Part shown: piece by piece, positions 34,545 through 43,942 of the stretch
How the letters are laid out: each line of letters starts with the position of its first letter
Position numbering within the stretch: position 1 is the stretch's first letter
NCBI RefSeq assembly: GCF_000472965.1
Contig: NZ_AXAU01000019.1
Location: forward strand, 62,001-126,000
Origin: Bradyrhizobium murdochi
Lineage (GTDB): Bacteria > Pseudomonadota > Alphaproteobacteria > Rhizobiales > Xanthobacteraceae
Length of the DNA stretch: 64,000 nucleotides
Direction of reading: 5' to 3'
The notes under the pieces: generated by a model
The model's database searches: none
Seen by the model: only the letters and a program-made list of their open reading frames with translations
What the model was told of the DNA's origin: nothing
Translations under genes and position numbers: made by a program

Positions 34545-36164
34545 TTGAAGCTGAAGCTGGGCATGAACGAGACGGACGTTGTCATCATCGGTGCGGGGCA
34601 CAACGGCCTCACCTGCGCGGCCTATCTCGCGATGGCCGGCCTGCGCGTGAGAGTGGTCGAGCGCCGCAAGGCGGTCGGTGGCGCCGCGGTGACCGAGGAA
34701 TTCCATCCCGGTTTCCGCAATTCGGTGGCCGCCTATACCGTCAGCCTGCTCAATCCGCAGATCATCGCCGACCTGAAACTCGCCGAACACGGCCTGCGCA
34801 TCGTCGAGCGCCGCGCGCAGAATTTTCTGCCTGCCCCCGACGGCAGCTATCTCCTGACCGGCGAGGGCCGCACCCGGCAATCGGTGGCTAAACTCAGCGA
34901 GCGCGATGCCGTCACGATCGAGGCCTTCTCGCGCGAACTGGAAGCTATCGCCGATGTGCTGCGGCAATTCGTGCTGCGCGCGCCGCCGAACCTCGTCGAG
35001 GGCTTTGGGATCGGCGCGATCCGCGAGGCCTTCAACGCCGTCGGCACGGCCGGCATCCTGCGCAAGCTCTCGCTCGAACAGCAGCGCAGCCTGCTCGACC
35101 TGTTCACGCGATCGGCCGGCGAAATGCTGGACGAGCGTTTCGAGAGCGACCTGGTGAAGGCGCTGTTCGGCTTCGACGCCATCGTCGGCAATTACGCCAG
35201 CCCCTACGCCGCCGGCTCCGCCTATGTGATGCTGCACCACGCGTTCGGCGAGGTGAACGGCAAGAAGGGCGTATGGGGCCACGCCATCGGCGGCATGGGC
35301 GCGATCACGCAAGCCATGGCGCGCGCAGCCCGCGGGCATGGCGCCGAGATCGAAACGGAGGCCGGCGTGCGCGAGGTGATCGTCGAGGGCGGGCGCGCCG
35401 CAGGCGTCATCCTCGACAATGGCGAGACCATCCGCGCGAAATACGTCGTGTCCGGCGTCAATCCGAAATTGCTGTATACGCGGCTCGTGCCGTCGGGCGC
35501 GCTGACGCCGGAATTCCTCGCACGCATCGCGCGCTGGCGCAACGCATCCGGCACCTTCCGGATGAATGTCGCGCTGAACGCCCTACCTTCCTTCACCGCC
35601 CTGCCCGGCGCCGGCGATCATCTCACTGCCGGCATCATTCTCGCACCCAGCCTCGGTTACATGGATCGCGCCTGGCAGGACGCGCGAGAGCACGGCTGGA
35701 GCCGCGAGCCGGTGGTGGAAATGCTGATCCCCTCGACGCTCGACGATTCCCTTGCACCGGAGGGCCGGCATGTCGCGAGCCTGTTCTGCCAGCACGTCGC
35801 GCCGGAATTGCCGAATGGAAAGTCATGGGACGATCACCGCGATGAGGTCGCCGACCTCATGATTGCGACGGTGGACAAATTCGCGCCGGGCTTTGCGACA
35901 AGCGTGATCGGCCGTCAGGTGCTGTCGCCGCTGGATCTCGAGCGCCAGTTCGGTCTGCTCGGTGGCGACATCTTTCATGGGGCGCTGACGCTAAACCAAT
36001 TGTTCTCGGCGCGGCCGATGCTGGGCCATGCCGATTATCGCGGGCCGCTGAAGGGCCTCTACCATTGCGGCTCGGGCGCGCATCCCGGCGGCGGCGTCAC
36101 CGGCGCTCCCGGCCACAACGCCGCGAAGGTGATCCTGAGCGATCACCGCGCCCTGTTCGGATAG
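34545..36164 (+). CDS. FAD-dependent oxidoreductase (phytoene desaturase / PYROXD2-like)
   Basis: A 539-residue flavoprotein. The N-terminal dinucleotide site VVIIGAGHNGLTCAAYLAMAG (split here as VVIIGAGHNG and LTCAAYLAMAG) is followed by VVERRKAVGGAAVTEE, and the C-terminal FAD motif is GLYHCGSGAHPGGGVTGAPGH. This is the NAD(P)/FAD-dependent crtI-like family related to eukaryotic PYROXD2, not a carotenoid enzyme by context. It is divergent from the spermidine synthase-like gene. An alternative start is MNETDV at 34563. Confidence 0.92.
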   Translation: MKLKLGMNETDVVIIGAGHNGLTCAAYLAMAGLRVRVVERRKAVGGAAVTEEFHPGFRNSVAAYTVSLLNPQIIADLKLAEHGLRIVERRAQNFLPAPDGSYLLTGEGRTRQSVAKLSERDAVTIEAFSRELEAIADVLRQFVLRAPPNLVEGFGIGAIREAFNAVGTAGILRKLSLEQQRSLLDLFTRSAGEMLDERFESDLVKALFGFDAIVGNYASPYAAGSAYVMLHHAFGEVNGKKGVWGHAIGGMGAITQAMARAARGHGAEIETEAGVREVIVEGGRAAGVILDNGETIRAKYVVSGVNPKLLYTRLVPSGALTPEFLARIARWRNASGTFRMNVALNALPSFTALPGAGDHLTAGIILAPSLGYMDRAWQDAREHGWSREPVVEMLIPSTLDDSLAPEGRHVASLFCQHVAPELPNGKSWDDHRDEVADLMIATVDKFAPGFATSVIGRQVLSPLDLERQFGLLGGDIFHGALTLNQLFSARPMLGHADYRGPLKGLYHCGSGAHPGGGVTGAPGHNAAKVILSDHRALFG

Positions 36165-36205
36165 AATGCAGTGGACAATGTCGGCAAAGCGGGTGGGTAA
36201 TGGCG

Positions 36206-36330
36206 GGAGAAGCCTGTGGATTGCTTGTTGATAACCCGCGGCATCGGCTGTGGAAGACATCGGTATGTTTCCGTTGACAACCGGTTGGCAACTTCCCCGC
36301 TCGGCTGTGGACAGGCGGTAGAAAGATGCG
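36206..36330. other. Cluster of DnaA-box-like 9-mers
   Basis: TGTGGATTG (36215), TGTTGATAA (36226-36234, one mismatch from TGTGGATAA), TGTGGAAGA (36249) and TGTGGACAG (36306) lie within 100 bases between the FAD enzyme and prmA. Suggestive only. Confidence 0.25.
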
Positions 36331-36405
36331 ACATGAAACTTGCTCAAGTTTGAACGAAACGCCCATTCCCAATCGTATCCTTCCCCGCTTTCGCCAGGTT
36401 CTTCA

Positions 36406-37296
36406 ATGACTTCTCTCGCCCCCACACATCGCGTCCATTTTGCCGTCGGCGACGAGCACACAGCCAAGGGCGTCGTCGACGCCCTGACCGAGGTTTTTTT
36501 TGAGGGCCAGGCGGCAATCGCCGCGTTCGAACGGCCGGATGGCCGATGGGACGTCACGGTGCATTTTGGCGAGCCGCCCGATCAGCCGCTGGTCCGCGAA
36601 CTCGTGGCCAATGCGGCCGACGCGGAAATCGCAGCCGGCATCGCCTTCGACACGGTCGAGGCCAAGGATTGGGTCAAGGCCAGCCTCGAGGACCTGGTTC
36701 CCGTGCCCGCCGGGCGCTTTGTGGTCCACGGCCAGCATGACCGCGACAGGATCTCGCCCAACAAGCTTGGCATCGAGATCGAGGCGGCGCTGGCCTTCGG
36801 CACCGGCCACCACGGCACCACGCGCGGCTGCCTTCTGCTGCTCGATCATGTTCTGAAAGCCTGGCGCCCGCGCCGCGTGCTCGATCTCGGCACCGGCACC
36901 GGCGTGCTGGCGATTGCGGCGGCGAAAGCGCTGCACGAAAAGATACTGGCCAGCGATATCGATCCGCCCTCGGTGCAGGTCGCGCGCGACAATGCGCGGC
37001 TGAATGTATCGGGACATCTTGTGCGGGCGGTGCGCGCCACCGGCTTCTCGGCGCCGCAATTTGCCCAAGCCGCGCCGTTCGATCTGGTGCTGGCGAATAT
37101 TCTGGCCAATCCGCTGCGGCAATTGGCCGGGCCGATGGCGCGGCATCTGGCGCCGTCCGCGCTGGTCATTCTCTCAGGGCTTTTGACGCATCAGGCGCCC
37201 GCCGTCATCGCCGCCTATCGCGCCCGCGGGCTGGTTCCCGTGCGGCATCTGCGCATCGAAGGCTGGAGCAGCCTCCTGCTGCGCAAGGAATTCTAA
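36406..37296 (+). CDS. prmA: Ribosomal protein L11 methyltransferase
   Basis: A 296-residue methyltransferase. An N-terminal substrate-recognition domain is followed by the SAM domain: AFGTGHHGTTRGCL, RRVLDLGTGTGVLAIAAAK, ASDIDPPSVQVARDNA, and the catalytic-type DLVLANILANPL. PrmA trimethylates ribosomal protein L11. The start at 36406 (MTSLAPTHRV) fits the usual length; the frame extends upstream to 36340 without conservation. Confidence 0.95.
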   Translation: MTSLAPTHRVHFAVGDEHTAKGVVDALTEVFFEGQAAIAAFERPDGRWDVTVHFGEPPDQPLVRELVANAADAEIAAGIAFDTVEAKDWVKASLEDLVPVPAGRFVVHGQHDRDRISPNKLGIEIEAALAFGTGHHGTTRGCLLLLDHVLKAWRPRRVLDLGTGTGVLAIAAAKALHEKILASDIDPPSVQVARDNARLNVSGHLVRAVRATGFSAPQFAQAAPFDLVLANILANPLRQLAGPMARHLAPSALVILSGLLTHQAPAVIAAYRARGLVPVRHLRIEGWSSLLLRKEF

Positions 37297-37481
37297 TCCG
37301 CTGGTCTCTGCCGGTTGCGGGCGATCACGCCCTTTTCTTTCTTCAACGACCGCTTGACGCGCGCTTCCGCGAACCGGTCGAGGATCTGGACGATGACGCC
37401 GCGCTGCTTCTTGTTGGCGACGGGCGGCGCGGGGCCGCGACGTTCCGGCGGTGAAATCTTCTCAAACGTGAAAGCAGGCAT
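37293..37481 (-). CDS. Small conserved basic protein
   Basis: A 62-residue protein rich in Lys and Arg (NKKQRGVIVQILDRFAEARV, KRSLKKEKGVIARNRQ) with a GAGGGG ribosome binding site. It is convergent with prmA and overlaps its end by four bases. No family recognised; the strong ribosome binding site and codon use support a real gene. Confidence 0.6.
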   Translation of the reverse strand: MPAFTFEKISPPERRGPAPPVANKKQRGVIVQILDRFAEARVKRSLKKEKGVIARNRQRPAD

Positions 37482-37670
37482 GGTGTATCCCCTCTTCGTT
37501 GAGTTGAAACACTCCTGGAGCTTCTCCCGGTATCTTGAGCTGAGCGGCTACACCGCAATCCGCTCCGTCCGACTAGCGCGGACCGACATATTGAAGCACA
37601 GATTATGCCAAATTGTGGCGGAGACTGCCGCATTGCGGACCGCTCCACCCAACCCTAAAGTGACCAGGCA

Positions 37671-39506
37671 ATGTTCGAAGCCCATTTCCAGACATTCGAA
37701 GAACCCGAAGGCGGCGTGGCGCTGACCGCGCGGCTGGCCCGCTTCCGCGAGGAGCTGGCGCGGCGGAAGTTAACGGGATTCGTGGTTCCGCGCGCCGATC
37801 AGCAACAGAACGAATATGTCCCGGCCTCCGAAGAACGGCTGGCCTGGCTGAGCGGCTTCACTGGTTCGGCAGGCATGGCGATCGTTCTGACGCGCGATGC
37901 CGCGGTTTTCGTCGATGGCCGATATACGCTGCAGGCCGTCAAGCAGGTCGACCGCAAGGCCTGGCAAATCGAGCCGCTGGCCGATCCGCCGCCGGAGCAG
38001 TGGCTGACCAAGCACCTTGCGGCCGGCGACCGCCTCGGTTTCGACCCGTGGCTGCACACGTCGGCGGCAGCCGAGCGTCTGGCCGCCGCCTGCACCAAGG
38101 CGGGCGCGGAACTGATTGCGGTCGAAACCAACCCGCTGGATTCGATCTGGACCGAGCGCCCGGCCCCGCCGCTCGGCCGCGTCACCACTCACGGCGTGCA
38201 GTTTTCCGGCGAGATCGAAGCCGAAAAACTCAAGCGCATCCGGCTGGAGATCAACAAGCTCGGCGTCGACGCGCTGGTGCTGTCGGACAGCCACGCGGTG
38301 GCCTGGACCTTCAACATCCGCGGCGCCGACGTCTCGCACACACCGCTGCCCTTGTCCTACGCGCTGGTGCCGAAGGACGGCCGCCCCACCATCTTCATCG
38401 ACCATCGCAAGCTGTCCAACCTGACGCGCGACCACCTCGAACAATCCGCCGATGTCCGCGAACCCGACGCATTGGTGCCTGCTCTGGCTGAGCTTGCGCG
38501 CAGCGGCGCCGCGATCGCGCTTGATGCCGCCACCGCCGCGGATGCACTGAGCCGGCTGATCGCAGGCGCCGGCGGAAAACCGGTACGCGGCAACGATCCG
38601 GTGAGCCTGTTGAAGGCGGTGAAGAACATCACCGAGATCGAGGGCACGCGGACCGCGCACCAGCGCGACGCGGTGGCGCTGGCGCGCTTCCTCGCCTGGA
38701 TCGACCGCGAGGCGCCGTCGGGCGCGCTGACCGAAATCGACACCGTCGAGGCCCTGGAAACGTTCCGTCGCCAGACCTGCGCGCTGAAAGATGTTTCGTT
38801 TCCGACCATCGCCGGCACCGGGCCGAACGGCGCCATCGTGCATTACCGCGTCACCCGCAAGAGCAACCGGCGAATTTCGCCCGGCGATCTGCTGCTGATC
38901 GATTCCGGCGCGCAATATGAGGACGGCACCACCGACGTCACCCGCACCATCGCAATCGGCAATCCGACCGACGAAATGCGCGATCGTTTCACCCGTGTGC
39001 TGCGTGGGCACATCGCGATTGCACGCGCGGTGTTTCCGGACGGCACCACCGGCGCGCAGATCGACTCCTTTGCGCGACAATTTTTGTGGCAGGCCGGCCT
39101 CGATTTCGAGCACGGCACCGGCCACGGCGTCGGCAGCTACCTCTCGGTGCATGAAGGCCCGGCGCGCATCTCGAAACTCGGCACCACGCCCCTGAAGCGC
39201 GGCATGATCCTCTCCAACGAGCCTGGCTACTACAAGACCGACGCCTACGGCATCCGGATCGAGAACCTCGAACTCGTCATCGGCACCGATATACCCGGCG
39301 CCGAGAAGCCGGTGAACGCGTTCGAGACGCTGACGCTGGCGCCGATCGACCGACGTCTGATCGACGTGAACATGTTGAGCGCGACGGAGCTGAAGTGGCT
39401 CAACGACTACCACGAGCGCGTCAACCGCGCGGTGCGCCCGCACCTCGACGACAATGCCACGAAACTGTGGCTGGACGAAGCGACGGCAGCGCTGCTGCCG
39501 ATTTGA
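37671..39506 (+). CDS. Xaa-Pro aminopeptidase (aminopeptidase P, M24B)
   Basis: A 611-residue three-domain aminopeptidase P, like eukaryotic-type XPNPEP1. Two creatinase-like N-terminal domains are followed by the pita-bread catalytic domain with metal ligands in DSGAQYEDGTTDVTRT (two Asp), GTGHGVGSYLSVHEGP (His), SNEPGYYK (Glu) and RIENLELV (Glu). It removes the first residue from peptides with proline in position two. Confidence 0.94.
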   Translation: MFEAHFQTFEEPEGGVALTARLARFREELARRKLTGFVVPRADQQQNEYVPASEERLAWLSGFTGSAGMAIVLTRDAAVFVDGRYTLQAVKQVDRKAWQIEPLADPPPEQWLTKHLAAGDRLGFDPWLHTSAAAERLAAACTKAGAELIAVETNPLDSIWTERPAPPLGRVTTHGVQFSGEIEAEKLKRIRLEINKLGVDALVLSDSHAVAWTFNIRGADVSHTPLPLSYALVPKDGRPTIFIDHRKLSNLTRDHLEQSADVREPDALVPALAELARSGAAIALDAATAADALSRLIAGAGGKPVRGNDPVSLLKAVKNITEIEGTRTAHQRDAVALARFLAWIDREAPSGALTEIDTVEALETFRRQTCALKDVSFPTIAGTGPNGAIVHYRVTRKSNRRISPGDLLLIDSGAQYEDGTTDVTRTIAIGNPTDEMRDRFTRVLRGHIAIARAVFPDGTTGAQIDSFARQFLWQAGLDFEHGTGHGVGSYLSVHEGPARISKLGTTPLKRGMILSNEPGYYKTDAYGIRIENLELVIGTDIPGAEKPVNAFETLTLAPIDRRLIDVNMLSATELKWLNDYHERVNRAVRPHLDDNATKLWLDEATAALLPI

Positions 39507-39508
39507 TC

Positions 39509-39565
39509 CGTCATTCCGGGGCGCGTCGAAGACGCGAACCCGGAATCTCGAGATTCCGGCTCTGG
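39509..39565. repeat. Palindromic intergenic repeat (partial copy)
   Basis: Starts with CGTCATTCCGGGGCGCGTC and contains the palindrome GGAATCTCGAGATTCC (39542-39557). The right arm with CCCGGAATGACG is missing, so this is a truncated copy of the family. Confidence 0.75.
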
Positions 39566-39775
39566 CGCGCGCGGTACCCCGAGGCCCACCTCTACAGCGA
39601 TACGGCGCGGGTGCCGGACAAAAAATCGCGAAAACAACCCCATGCAAAGTAGAATCCAGCGGCCCAGCCTCTTACCCGCCTCCCCAATTCAGCATGGCCG
39701 CATGCCAAAACATCCCTGTTCGCGCTGAGCCATCTGGTTAAGAGTCCGATCCAAGCAAAACAGGATCTGAACTGA

Positions 39776-41053
39776 ATGCACGGCGTCGTGGGCAAGCCGC
39801 CCGACGCGGCGGCGAATGCCGTCGCGACCTCAAAGATCATGCTGCTGATGCTGGTGGCGATGACCGGCGTCGCGCCGATCTCGCTCTACATGCTGGTGCC
39901 GGCGCTGCCCGTGCTAGCGACGATGTTCGGTGGTGACATTTCCGTCGTACAGATGACGGTGTCGCTCTACATGGTCGGCATCGCCTGCTCGCAGCTCATC
40001 ATGGGACCGCTGTCGGACAAGTTCGGACGCCGCCCGGTGCTGCTCGCGGGCCTTGCGCTGATGGTGGCGGCGAGCGTCGGCTGCTCGTTGGCGCAGACGC
40101 TGCCGCAACTGATTGCCGCGCGTTTCCTGCAGGCGCTGGGCGGCGCGACCGGCATGGTGGTGAGCCGCGCCATCATCCGCGACCTCTACAGCCGCGACCG
40201 CATCAGCTCCATGATCAGCCTCGTGGTCGCCGTGATGATGATGGCGCAGATGCTCAGCGCGCTGGTCGGCGGCCTCCTGGAGACCGCGTTCGGCTGGCGC
40301 GCCATTTTCTATTTCATCACGGCGGCTTCGCTCGGCGTTGCGGTCCTGATCGCGCTGGCGCTGCCCGAGACGCGCGGCGAACGCAGCGAGAGCAGCAGCT
40401 TCCGCGGCGACGTCGGCAAGCTGATCCGCAGCCGCGCCTTCATCGGCTATGTGCTGTGCCAGGTGCTGGCTTCCCAGATTATTTTCATGTTCGCCGGCGG
40501 CGGACCTTACATCGTGGTGACGCAGATGGGCCGAACCACGGCCGAATATGGCGCGTGGTTCGCGACGACGGGATTTGCCTATCTGATCGGCAATGTGTTC
40601 TGCGTCCGTTTCGCGCCGCGGCATTCGCTGGAGAAGCTGATCTGGTTCGGGCTCGCGGTGCAATTCGGCGGCGCCCTCTTGAACCTCGTATTGAGCATTG
40701 GCGGGATCAACCAGGCGCCGCTCTGGCTGTTCGGCACCCAGATGATCGTGATGGTCGCCAACGCCTTCGTCATGAACAACGCCGCGGCCGGCGCCATCAG
40801 CGCGCGTCCTGAGGCCGCCGGCACCGCCTCCGGCGCGATGGGGTTTCTGCAGCAGGGCATCGGCGCGCTGGTCTCGCAATTCGGCGCCTATCTCGGCGGC
40901 CACTCCACGACCACGCTGCCGCTGACGGCGGCGATCTTCGCGCTGTCGATTGCCTGCATCTCGGTGATGTTCTTCATTGTGCCGCGGCGAGACGTCGTGG
41001 TCAGCGAGGAGCTGATGAAGAAGGCGGAGGAGGAAGAGTCGGGGATGTTGTGA
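39776..41053 (+). CDS. Bcr/CflA-type MFS drug exporter
   Basis: A 425-residue, 12-helix transporter with MTVSLYMVGIACSQLIMGPL, SDKFGRRPVLLAGLAL (motif A) and LQALGGATGMVVSRAIIRDL, features of the Bcr/CflA drug:H+ antiporter branch. It has an acidic C-terminus (KKAEEEESGML). Confidence 0.93.
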   Translation: MHGVVGKPPDAAANAVATSKIMLLMLVAMTGVAPISLYMLVPALPVLATMFGGDISVVQMTVSLYMVGIACSQLIMGPLSDKFGRRPVLLAGLALMVAASVGCSLAQTLPQLIAARFLQALGGATGMVVSRAIIRDLYSRDRISSMISLVVAVMMMAQMLSALVGGLLETAFGWRAIFYFITAASLGVAVLIALALPETRGERSESSSFRGDVGKLIRSRAFIGYVLCQVLASQIIFMFAGGGPYIVVTQMGRTTAEYGAWFATTGFAYLIGNVFCVRFAPRHSLEKLIWFGLAVQFGGALLNLVLSIGGINQAPLWLFGTQMIVMVANAFVMNNAAAGAISARPEAAGTASGAMGFLQQGIGALVSQFGAYLGGHSTTTLPLTAAIFALSIACISVMFFIVPRRDVVVSEELMKKAEEEESGML

Positions 41054-41058
41054 CCCGA

Positions 41059-41140
41059 CGTCATTCCGGGGCGGCTCGAAGAGCCGAACCCGGAATCTCG
41101 AGATTCCGGGTCTGGTCCTTCGGACCATCCCGGAATGACG
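41059..41140. repeat. Palindromic intergenic repeat (complete copy)
   Basis: Bounded by CGTCATTCCGGG and CCCGGAATGACG inverted arms, with GGAATCTCGAGATTCC at 41092-41107 and a GGTCCTTCGGACC hairpin inside. Confidence 0.8.
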
Positions 41141-41170
41141 GTGCCTCAAACGATCACGCTGTGCTTCAGC

Positions 41171-41254
41171 CGTCATTGCGAGCGAAGCGAAGCAATCCAC
41201 TTATCCGCTTGCGGCGCCATGGATTGCTTCGTCACTTCGCTCCTCGCAATGACG
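41171..41254. repeat. Palindromic intergenic repeat, second type
   Basis: CGTCATTGCGAGCGAAGCGA and AAGCAATCCA on the left mirror TGGATTGCTT and CGCTCCTCGCAATGACG on the right, forming a long imperfect hairpin between the exporter and ligA. It differs in sequence from the adjacent repeat. Confidence 0.75.
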
Positions 41255-41269
41255 GTGGGAGAACGCCCC

Positions 41270-43420
41270 TCACTCCCCGATCAACTTCAACCACTCATCT
41301 TCGGTCAGCACCGGCACGCCGTGCTTCTTGGCCTCCGCGAGTTTTGAACCCGCGCCCGGCCCCGCAACGACGTAGTCCGTTTTCTTCGACACCGAACCGG
41401 CGGCCTTGGCGCCCAGCCGCTCGGCTGTGGCCTTGGCTTCATCCCGCGTCATCTTTTCCAGCGAGCCGGTGAACACCACGGTCTTGCCAGCGACGGCCGA
41501 ATTGCTCTTGGGCTTCTCGGCGTCAATGATCTCGCTGAGCTCCTTGACCAGCCGCTCGACGATGCCGCGGTTATGGCTTTCACCGAAATAGGCGGCGACG
41601 CTCTTGATCACGGTGTCGCCGATCTGGTCGAGCGCATCCATCTCGGCGATGGTGTCCTCGTCACCTTTGGCGATCTTGAGGCAGGCATCGTGGAAGGCGT
41701 CCCACGAGCCGTAGCCGCGCGCCAGCGCCAGCGCGGTGGTCTCGCCGACATGGCGCATGCCGAGGGCGTAGATGAAGCGCTCCAACGAAATGCGGCGGCG
41801 GTTCTCGATCGCGGCGAACAGGTTGCGCACCGAAGTTTCGCCGTAGCCCTCGATCTCCTCGAGCTTCAGCCTGGCGTTGCGTTTCGGCAGCGTGAAGATA
41901 TCGGCGGGCTCCCGCACCCATTCGCGGTCGAAGAAGTACTGAAGCTGCTTCTCGCCGAGCCCGTCGATATCGAACGCCCGGCGCGACACGAAAAGTTTCA
42001 GATGCTCGATCTTCTGGAACGGACAGGCGAACTCGCCGGTACAGCGGGCGCGCGAACCTTCCTCACCGGTCGCCGTCTCCTCGCGCACCACGTCGGTATG
42101 CAGCGGGCACGGGCACTTCTTCGGGAAGTGAAATTCCTTGGCGTTCTTTGGCCGCTTGTCGATGACGACATCGACCACCTGCGGGATCACATCGCCGGCG
42201 CGTTGGATCACGACGGTGTCGCCGAGCCTGATGTCACGGCCCTCGCGCAGCACTTCGCCCTTGTTGCCGATACCCTTGATGTAGTCCTCATTGTGCAGCG
42301 TGACGTTCTGCACGATCACGCCGCCGACGCCGACCGGCTCCAGCTTGCCGACCGGCGTGAACGAACCGGTGCGCCCGACCTGGATATCGATGTCGCGCAG
42401 CACCGTCATGGCCCGCTCGGCCGGGAATTTGTGCGCGACGGCCCAGCGCGGCGTGCGCGAGATAAAACCGAGCCGCTCCTGCCAATCGATACGGTCGATC
42501 TTGTAGACGACGCCGTCGATGTCGTAGTCAAGCTCGCCGCGCTGCTCCTCGATCTCGTGATGGAACGCGATCAAGTGCTCAACGGAGTGACAGAGTTTTG
42601 TCAGCGGATTGGTCTTGAAGCCGCAGCGCTCGAACCAGTGGATCATGTCGGTTTGAGTCTTTTCGGGCATCGCGCTCATCTGGCCCCAGGAATAGGCGAA
42701 GAAGCCGAGCGGGCGCGAGGCGGTGATGGAGGGGTCCTTCTGACGCAGCGAGCCTGCAGCCGAATTGCGCGGGTTTGCAAAAATGGTATCGCCTGCGGCC
42801 TTCTGGCGCTCGTTCAGCGCAAGGAACGCCTTCTTGGTCATGTAGACCTCGCCGCGCACCTCGCAGATATCAGGAACGTTGCGGCCTTTCAGCTTCTGCG
42901 GCACGTCCTCGAGCGTGCGGATATTGGCGGTGACGTCCTCGCCTTCCGCGCCGTTGCCACGGGTAGCTGCGGTAACGAGTTCGCCACCCTCATAGCGCAG
43001 CGACATCGACAGCCCGTCGATCTTCGGCTCGGCGGAAAAGTTGATCTTGTCGTCCGGCAGCTTCAGGAATCGCGTGATGCGGCCGATGAAGTCCAGCACG
43101 TCCTGTTCGGCAAAGGCGTTGTCGAGCGACAACATCGGCACCGCATGGCGGACCTTCCTGAAGCGGCCCGATGGCGTCGCGCCGATCTTTTGCGATGGCG
43201 ATTCCGCTGTAACGAGCTCGGGAAACCGCTTCTCGATCGCATTGAAGCGCTGCCGCAGGGCGTCGTATTCGGCATCGCTGATGCTGGGCGCATCTTCCTG
43301 GTAATAGCGCTTGTCGTGCTCTTCGAGCTCCAGCGCCAGCCGCATGTGCTCCACCTTGGCCTGCGCCTTGGTGAGTTTGCCGACGTCGGTAAGGGCTTTT
43401 GTTTTGGATTTTGCTATCAT
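41270..43420 (-). CDS. ligA: NAD-dependent DNA ligase
   Basis: A 716-residue LigA with an N-terminal Ia domain (KRYYQEDAPSISDAEYDAL), an adenylation domain with the active lysine in AEPKIDGLSMSLRYE, the NPRNSAAGSLRQKDP block, an OB fold, a zinc-finger region (CPCPLHTD, ARCTGEFACPFQ), helix-hairpin-helix repeats and a C-terminal BRCT domain (GKTVVFTGSLEKMTRDEAK). It seals nicks in replication and repair. It lies downstream of recN in the same direction. Confidence 0.97.
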   Translation of the reverse strand: MIAKSKTKALTDVGKLTKAQAKVEHMRLALELEEHDKRYYQEDAPSISDAEYDALRQRFNAIEKRFPELVTAESPSQKIGATPSGRFRKVRHAVPMLSLDNAFAEQDVLDFIGRITRFLKLPDDKINFSAEPKIDGLSMSLRYEGGELVTAATRGNGAEGEDVTANIRTLEDVPQKLKGRNVPDICEVRGEVYMTKKAFLALNERQKAAGDTIFANPRNSAAGSLRQKDPSITASRPLGFFAYSWGQMSAMPEKTQTDMIHWFERCGFKTNPLTKLCHSVEHLIAFHHEIEEQRGELDYDIDGVVYKIDRIDWQERLGFISRTPRWAVAHKFPAERAMTVLRDIDIQVGRTGSFTPVGKLEPVGVGGVIVQNVTLHNEDYIKGIGNKGEVLREGRDIRLGDTVVIQRAGDVIPQVVDVVIDKRPKNAKEFHFPKKCPCPLHTDVVREETATGEEGSRARCTGEFACPFQKIEHLKLFVSRRAFDIDGLGEKQLQYFFDREWVREPADIFTLPKRNARLKLEEIEGYGETSVRNLFAAIENRRRISLERFIYALGMRHVGETTALALARGYGSWDAFHDACLKIAKGDEDTIAEMDALDQIGDTVIKSVAAYFGESHNRGIVERLVKELSEIIDAEKPKSNSAVAGKTVVFTGSLEKMTRDEAKATAERLGAKAAGSVSKKTDYVVAGPGAGSKLAEAKKHGVPVLTEDEWLKLIGE

Positions 43421-43438
43421 GCTGGAAGCTAAGTCCCC

Positions 43439-43516
43439 GTCATTCCGGGGCGCGCGAAGCGCGAACCCGGAATCTCGAGATTCCGGGCTCGATGCGGCGC
43501 CTCGCCCCGGAATGAT
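43439..43516. repeat. Palindromic intergenic repeat (complete copy)
   Basis: Runs from GTCATTCCGGGGC to GCCCCGGAATGA(T) with the perfect palindrome GGAATCTCGAGATTCC (43469-43484) inside. It borders the GIY-YIG gene on its 5' side. Confidence 0.8.
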
Positions 43517-43545
43517 TAGTTGTAAATAGGCAATCTGCGATAGTC

Positions 43546-43834
43546 ATGAGCTACTACGTCTATATCATCGCAAGCCGCAGAGATGGAGCAATCTACATCG
43601 GCGTGACCAATGACATTGTGCGCCGGATCTATGAGCATCGAACGAAGGCCGTGGCCCGGCTTCACTTCCCGGTACAATATCACACGGCTGGTTTGGTTCG
43701 AAATCTACGACGACCCGATCTCGGCGATTTCTCGTGAGAAAGAACTGAAGAAGTGGAAGCGGAGCTGGAAAGTCGAGTTGATCGAGAAGGACAATCCGCA
43801 ATGGAATGACTTGTACGAGTCGATCTGCAACTGA
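43546..43834 (+). pseudogene. GIY-YIG nuclease superfamily protein, frameshifted
   Basis: Two frames join into one small GIY-YIG protein of about 95 residues (COG2827/YhbQ type). The first holds YYVYIIASRRDGAIYIGVTN and DIVRRIYEHRTKAV; the second resumes with PGFTSRYNITRLVWFEIYDD and ends with KKWKRSWKVELIEK and NPQW. One extra G near 43654 (GTGGCCCGG for GTGCCCGG) shifts the frame. The gene is exactly framed by two copies of the palindromic repeat (43439-43516 and 43838-43941). It may be decayed or carry a sequence error. Confidence 0.8.
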
Positions 43835-43837
43835 GTT

Positions 43838-43941
43838 CGTCATTCCGGGGCGGTCCGTTAGGACCGAACCCGGAATCTCGAGATTCTCAGGGGCGCAAGG
43901 GCGCCCCATAGTTCGATGCTTCGCATCGCCCCGGAATGACG
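43838..43941. repeat. Palindromic intergenic repeat (complete copy)
   Basis: CGTCATTCCGGGGC and GCCCCGGAATGACG arms enclose a GGTCCGTTAGGACC hairpin, GGAATCTCGAGATTCT (one base from the perfect palindrome) and a GGGGCGCAAGGGCGCCCC hairpin. It borders the GIY-YIG gene on its 3' side and ends just before the recN stop. Confidence 0.8.
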
Positions 43942-43942
43942 G

